Shown here: piece by piece, positions 6,156 through 10,155 of the stretch
How positions within the stretch are numbered: the stretch's first letter is position 1
How the letters are laid out: the number at the start of each line of letters is the position of its first letter
Assembly: GCA_949542085.1 (NCBI GenBank)
Contig: CATGXW010000013.1
Span: 1-10,155 of the forward strand
DNA length: 10,155 bases
Reading direction: 5' to 3'
Source: an uncultured Alphaproteobacteria bacterium
GTDB lineage: Bacteria > Pseudomonadota > Alphaproteobacteria > RF32 > CAG-239
Position numbers and translations under genes: made by a program
Notes under the pieces: model-generated
What the model was told of the DNA's origin: nothing
Seen by the model: the letters and a program-made list of their open reading frames with translations, nothing else
The model's database searches: none

Positions 6156-8399
6156 ATGGCTATGACACGGGATGAAGCAAAGGCAAATTTTGAATCCTAT
6201 TTATCAGAGAACCACGGGATAACATCAAATAATCCGTTATATGCTTCGATGCTTGATAAGCTTTTGGCCGGTTTTGACAATACACCGGAAAATAAGCGTG
6301 ATCATTATGTTGATAGTATGGATGTTACTGAGGCTTTTAAGATGAATAGGCCTGCTGTCGATATTATGTGGCAGGGCTTGCATATGAGTGAGTTTATTTC
6401 CAGAGCCGCTAACGACTATGGTTCAGGTTATAAAACCTGTTGCGAGGCTTTTTATAACAGAGAACGTGCCGCTAATCGTAATGATGTCACATTTTTGGAT
6501 CCGCATACAATCGGGCAGTCCAAGGCAGATGTTTCAAGGGATTTGAGTGCACAAGGAACTAAGAGTAAAAAGTATTTGGTAACGGGTTCTGCGACAGTCT
6601 TGGGCAATGATAGTTCTGATTTGGAAAAATTCTTTAATAATGTTGGACAGAGTAAGTTAGAGGAATTTGAGCGGGTTGTTATTCCGATTTCGGCTCAGTT
6701 TGAACCTGATCCGAATAATCCTCAGGGTGTTTTGCCGGGGCATGCTTTTGTTTTGGTTTGGGATACGCGGGCTAAGCAAGCAATGATTGTTGATCAGGCC
6801 GGAAAAGACAGTCATCCTGAAAGTAAGAAAAAAATCGAAGAACTTTTACAGGCGCGGGGTGTTGCCGTTTCGCGCAACAAGGATTGGCTCACCGGACAGA
6901 ATCGTAATGATTGTGCCGCGGTGGCGTCATTAATTGTGGAAGATGCGTTGGCGGGTAAGCCTCTGGCTGATTTTGATAAAAAGGAACTTTACGGTAATAA
7001 TAATGATTTTTCCAAGATTGACGCTCGCCATCAAGAAGATCAAAAACTTGTTTTACAATCGATGTTTCATATTTATGAAAATTCGCCGATTTTTAAAGTC
7101 TATTGCGACGTGAAAGGGATTAACTGGGATAATATCAGCGAAGATGAAAAGAAACGGGTGATAGACGGATTTAAACTCTTTAAAGATGCGGGTGATTTCA
7201 GTCTGGGCGATCATACACAAGACAGTCCGAACAACGATTTTATTGCTCAAATTAAGCCATATGTTGAGGAAGTTTTGGCTAAGCATCCGAAACGTCAATT
7301 TACACAATATCAGGATGAAGAACATCCGAATGCGCTGGCCTATAAGCACAGTGACGGCAGCAAGATTATCATTGCGTCTGAAACAAGTGCTCATATTGAG
7401 AGTAAGACTCTTGAAGACCATATGATCCTTTGTGAACACGCCAAAAATATGGGGTGCAAGAATATGGATTTCGGTCCGTATTTCAAAACACATCTGGATG
7501 AGGCCGCTTTGATGTATCTGGCCGCTTTGAAAACCGGTATGGGAATTAAGAATGCGCCGGATATTGAGAAGTTTAAGGATTTGCCGCAGTATGATGAAAT
7601 TAAGTTGCGTCTGACCGTTCAGCAAGAATTGAAAGATTTGCAAGAGAAAAAAGAAGCGTTGGCCAATGATTCCGATTATAAAAAACAAAAGGAAATTATG
7701 GCGCAGAATGTCGATAAATTTAAGGAATTTTTGAATACGGGGTCTCCGCAACAACAAGTTTGGGTTGATTTGACAGAAGCTAACAAAGCCGCCAAAAAAG
7801 CAAAGGATGATTTGACTGCCGGTTTGGAAGGCGCTACTCCGGAAGAGAAAGCTTTGCTTGACAAGGTCAGATCCGAACAGCATAAAAACAAAGCGGAGAA
7901 TAAAACGGAGACGGTTGCCGAGATTATGACCCGCTTGGCCGGACAGGGGCAGCAAGTGGATGCGACCTTAGTCAGCAAGGTGGAAAATTTAGTAACGCTT
8001 CATGAAAATGTGGATGCGTCTCGGGCTAAGGTTCAGGTTGCATCAAACGCTTTTAAGGCTGAAATTCCTAATATTACAGCTCCGGAAGCTAAAGAATATT
8101 GCGAGGCATGGGTTGCCGCACAGGCGAATCCTGCGTATAGAGCTTTTCGTGATGCTGAAGCCGGATATAAAAACCGGATTAATGCCGCTTTTGATGAATA
8201 TCTTGGCAATTGCACGCCGGAACAACGTGTTGAGCGGATTGTGGGTTTGAAAGAAGGGTTGACTGGTCAGGCAATGTCCGATGCCGAAAAAACACAGCTT
8301 AAAGACAATACCTATCATCCTGAGGGGCAAAAAATGGAAGACAAGCAAAAAGTTGATATTACCCAGCTTATTTATGCCCGTTCTTATCGCGGTATGTAA
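6156..8399 (+). CDS. Large soluble protein with a candidate CE-clan (Ulp1/YopJ-like) cysteine protease core
   Basis: A 747-residue protein without signal peptide or membrane segment; I do not recognise the full-length family. Visible parts in order: a helical N-terminus (1-170). Then a stretch (172-268) patterned like a CE-clan core: strand ERVVIPI, His196 in GHAFVLVWD, a second strand ending in Asp213 (AMIVDQAG), a helix, then Gln248 and Cys253 in GQNRNDCAAVASLIVEDAL. His-to-Asp spacing is 17, as in yeast Ulp1, and QNxxDC resembles the Q-x-N-x-x-DC of that family. Next is an alpha/beta module (about 395-470: SKIIIASET, a helix, KNMDFG, a helix, MGIKNAP), then a charged, probably coiled-coil tail (480-730). 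Start ATG 6156 has a weak GGGGA eight bases upstream; ATG 6162 is an alternative. The gene is a lone transcription unit ending in a bidirectional terminator. It could be a host-directed effector, an acetyltransferase or an inactive relative; the catalytic role is inferred from motif order only. Confidence 0.7.
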   Translation: MAMTRDEAKANFESYLSENHGITSNNPLYASMLDKLLAGFDNTPENKRDHYVDSMDVTEAFKMNRPAVDIMWQGLHMSEFISRAANDYGSGYKTCCEAFYNRERAANRNDVTFLDPHTIGQSKADVSRDLSAQGTKSKKYLVTGSATVLGNDSSDLEKFFNNVGQSKLEEFERVVIPISAQFEPDPNNPQGVLPGHAFVLVWDTRAKQAMIVDQAGKDSHPESKKKIEELLQARGVAVSRNKDWLTGQNRNDCAAVASLIVEDALAGKPLADFDKKELYGNNNDFSKIDARHQEDQKLVLQSMFHIYENSPIFKVYCDVKGINWDNISEDEKKRVIDGFKLFKDAGDFSLGDHTQDSPNNDFIAQIKPYVEEVLAKHPKRQFTQYQDEEHPNALAYKHSDGSKIIIASETSAHIESKTLEDHMILCEHAKNMGCKNMDFGPYFKTHLDEAALMYLAALKTGMGIKNAPDIEKFKDLPQYDEIKLRLTVQQELKDLQEKKEALANDSDYKKQKEIMAQNVDKFKEFLNTGSPQQQVWVDLTEANKAAKKAKDDLTAGLEGATPEEKALLDKVRSEQHKNKAENKTETVAEIMTRLAGQGQQVDATLVSKVENLVTLHENVDASRAKVQVASNAFKAEIPNITAPEAKEYCEAWVAAQANPAYRAFRDAEAGYKNRINAAFDEYLGNCTPEQRVERIVGLKEGLTGQAMSDAEKTQLKDNTYHPEGQKMEDKQKVDITQLIYARSYRGM

Positions 8400-8430
8400 A
8401 AAAAAGCCCCTCGTTGAGGGGCTTTTTTTT
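8398..8430. terminator. Bidirectional rho-independent terminator
   Basis: A perfect 7-bp stem GCCCCTC (8406-8412) / GAGGGGC (8416-8422) with a GTT loop is flanked by eight A (8398-8405) and eight T (8423-8430). It works symmetrically for the + strand 747-residue gene, whose stop TAA (8397-8399) it overlaps, and for typA on the - strand, whose stop (8429-8431) lies in the T tract. Confidence 0.95.
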
Positions 8431-10155
8431 AGTCAATAACTTCCGGTTTCATGCGGCGGCGGGCAATCGGGTCAAGGACACGTTTGCGCAGGCGCAATGT
8501 TTTAGGCGTTACTTCTAAAAGTTCGTCTTCTTGAATGTAAGACAATCCTTGTTCAAGCGTCAGTTTCCGTGGGGGAATGAGGTCTATGGCCTCGTCTTTT
8601 CCGGCGGCGCGGATGTTGGTTAATTGTTTTGCTTTGCAAGGGTTGACTTCCAAGTCGTTTGGTTTGGTGTGTTCACCGATAATCATGCCCGTATAAACAG
8701 GAACTCCGGAATCGATGAACATCGGGCCACGGTCTTGCAGTTTCCATAACGAGTAAGCAATCGCCGTTCCCGTTTCTGAGGAAATCAAAACACCATTGCG
8801 GCGACTTTCAATATCACCTTTGTGCGGTTCATAGCATTTGAACAGACGGTTCATCACGCCGGTTCCGCGGGTGTCAGTCAAGAATTCTGAGTGGTAACCG
8901 ATCAAGCCACGAGACGGAGCGTTGAAAATCAGGCGGACTTTGTTGCCGACCTGAGAGGGAATCATTTCAATTAATTCACCACGGCGACGTCCGAGTTTTT
9001 CAACCACAGCGCCGGAGAATTCCTCATCAACGTCAACGACGACTTCTTCAATTGGCTCCAACAGCTTGCCGTTCTCATCTTTTTTCATCAAAACACGCGG
9101 ACGAGAGATTGAAAGTTCGAAGCCTTCACGGCGCATGGTTTCAATCAAAACGCCCAATTGTAATTCGCCACGTCCGGCAACTTCAAAAGCGTCGGAAGAA
9201 TCCGTGCGAGAGATTTTGAGAGCGATGTTGCCCTCCGCTTCCTTGCATAATCTATCCCAAATCATGCGAGACGTTACTTTATCACCTTCACGTCCGGCCA
9301 AAGGAGAATCGTTGATTGAGAATGTCATGGCCAAAGTCGGCGGATCAATCGGTTGGGCGTGAATGCCTTGAGTGACTTCCAGCGCGCAGATTGTGTCGGC
9401 AACGGTTCCTTTGACAACACCGGCAACGGCAATGATGTCACCGGCATGAGCTTCTTCCAAACTTTCACGGTTTAAGCCGCGGTAAGCCAAAATCTTGCTG
9501 ATGCGGACACGCTCGATTTCATTACTGTCTTTATCCAGAACCTTAACCGTATCGTTGACTTTTAAGCTTCCGGATTGAACTTTTCCGGTCAGCAGACGGC
9601 CAATGAATTTGTCGGCTTCCAAAGTGGTGGCCAGCATGGAGAATGGAGCATTCGGTTCGCAAGCTGGTTCTGGAACATAAGAGCAAATCATTTCAAACAG
9701 CGGGGTTAAGTCTTTTTTCTCGTCCGTCAGTTCGTTGACTGCCCAACCGTTACGTCCTGAAGCATAAAGAACAGGGAAGTCTAACTGTTTGTCGTTGGCG
9801 TTCAGGCTGACGAACAGGTCGAAAATTTCATTTAAAACGTCATCGCAGCGAGCATCGGCTTTATCTGCTTTGTTAATGACAACAATCGGGCATAATCCGA
9901 GTTTTAAGGCTTTGCCGAGTACAAATTTTGTTTGAGGCATGGGACCTTCGGAGGAGTCGACCAACAGAACAACGCCGTCGACCATGGATAAGATGCGTTC
10001 CACTTCACCGCCGAAGTCTGCGTGTCCCGGAGTGTCAACGATATTAATATGGGTACCTTTCCAATTGACGGAAGTACATTTTGAAAGGATGGTAATGCCG
10101 CGTTCGCGTTCCAAGTCATTGCTGTCCATAACGCAGGTTTCGACTTTTTGGTTTT
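8429..10155 (-). CDS. typA: Ribosome-associated translational GTPase TypA/BipA, N-terminus cut by the window
   Basis: A GTPase of the EF-G/LepA superfamily that binds the 70S ribosome and influences ribosome assembly and stress or low-temperature growth. The frame stays open past the internal Met at 10127-10129 to the window edge (residues NQKVETCV precede [15 protein letters not shown]), so that Met is not the start. About 40 residues including the G1 P-loop lie outside. Visible GTPase motifs are RGITIL (switch I/G2), [14 protein letters not shown] (G3), NKAD (G4) and YASGRNG (G5). Domains II, III and V follow, with BipA-typical [20 protein letters not shown] and [11 protein letters not shown]. 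The C-terminal BipA-specific domain is complete, containing [20 protein letters not shown] and [20 protein letters not shown]. It converges on the preceding gene and shares its terminator. No sign of decay in the visible part. Confidence 0.97.
   Translation of the reverse strand, partial: NQKVETCVMDSNDLERERGITILSKCTSVNWKGTHINIVDTPGHADFGGEVERILSMVDGVVLLVDSSEGPMPQTKFVLGKALKLGLCPIVVINKADKADARCDDVLNEIFDLFVSLNANDKQLDFPVLYASGRNGWAVNELTDEKKDLTPLFEMICSYVPEPACEPNAPFSMLATTLEADKFIGRLLTGKVQSGSLKVNDTVKVLDKDSNEIERVRISKILAYRGLNRESLEEAHAGDIIAVAGVVKGTVADTICALEVTQGIHAQPIDPPTLAMTFSINDSPLAGREGDKVTSRMIWDRLCKEAEGNIALKISRTDSSDAFEVAGRGELQLGVLIETMRREGFELSISRPRVLMKKDENGKLLEPIEEVVVDVDEEFSGAVVEKLGRRRGELIEMIPSQVGNKVRLIFNAPSRGLIGYHSEFLTDTRGTGVMNRLFKCYEPHKGDIESRRNGVLISSETGTAIAYSLWKLQDRGPMFIDSGVPVYTGMIIGEHTKPNDLEVNPCKAKQLTNIRAAGKDEAIDLIPPRKLTLEQGLSYIQEDELLEVTPKTLRLRKRVLDPIARRRMKPEVID

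Noticed and set aside
7180..7300. Toxin-immunity or polymorphic-toxin reading of the 747-residue gene
   Set aside because: No secretion or trafficking domain (VgrG, Rhs, PT repeats, signal peptide) is visible and no small immunity-like gene follows; the terminator comes directly after the stop.
7053..7955. 300-codon open frame on the - strand inside the 747-residue gene
   Set aside because: The translation is Phe/Ile/Leu-rich low-complexity sequence typical of the antisense of Lys/Glu-rich coding DNA. The + strand frame has ordinary protein composition and plausible motifs.
8429..10129. Met at 10127-10129 as the start of TypA
   Set aside because: This Met is the internal one of the conserved [12 protein letters not shown] motif. 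The frame remains open to the window edge and the P-loop is missing, so the gene is cut by the edge and not truncated in nature.

Overview
The window is a gene-dense stretch of a bacterial chromosome, most likely from an alphaproteobacterium. The evidence is a DUF2333 membrane protein, a DUF2336 helical-repeat protein (both families are typical of Alphaproteobacteria) and an Nfu iron-sulfur carrier with the Nfu_N plus NifU-type architecture of alphaproteobacteria and mitochondria. Base composition is moderate and leucine is mostly encoded by TTG. A host-associated or gut lineage is plausible, but this is inference. No RNA genes, insertion sequences or CRISPR arrays are visible.

Region 1 (1-2457, + strand) is a tight cluster: the 3' part of a DUF2333 inner-membrane protein, an Nfu-type Fe-S carrier, and an exported Bax-like glucosaminidase that starts on a TTG overlapping the nfu stop codon. 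A strong sigma-70-like promoter lies across the end of this cluster. Region 2 (2506-6070, + strand) follows it: a DUF2336 protein, a GAF/HD-GYP cyclic-di-GMP phosphodiesterase carrying a large insertion in its catalytic domain, and a glyoxalase II-like metallo-beta-lactamase hydrolase whose start overlaps the HD-GYP stop by one base.

Region 3 (6071-8431) holds a single 747-residue protein, soluble and without a signal peptide, that matches no well-characterised family overall. Its N-terminal third carries what reads as the catalytic core of a CE-clan (Ulp1/YopJ-like) cysteine protease or acetyltransferase (His196, Asp213, Gln248, Cys253). A small alpha/beta module and a long charged helical tail follow. 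It has its own candidate extended -10 promoter and ends in a symmetrical bidirectional terminator, so it looks like an independent, possibly effector-type gene. This is the most interesting item in the window.

Region 4 (8429-10155, - strand) is the ribosome-associated GTPase TypA/BipA. It converges on region 3 and shares its terminator, and it lacks its N-terminal P-loop only because the window ends. Both terminal genes are cut by the window edge.
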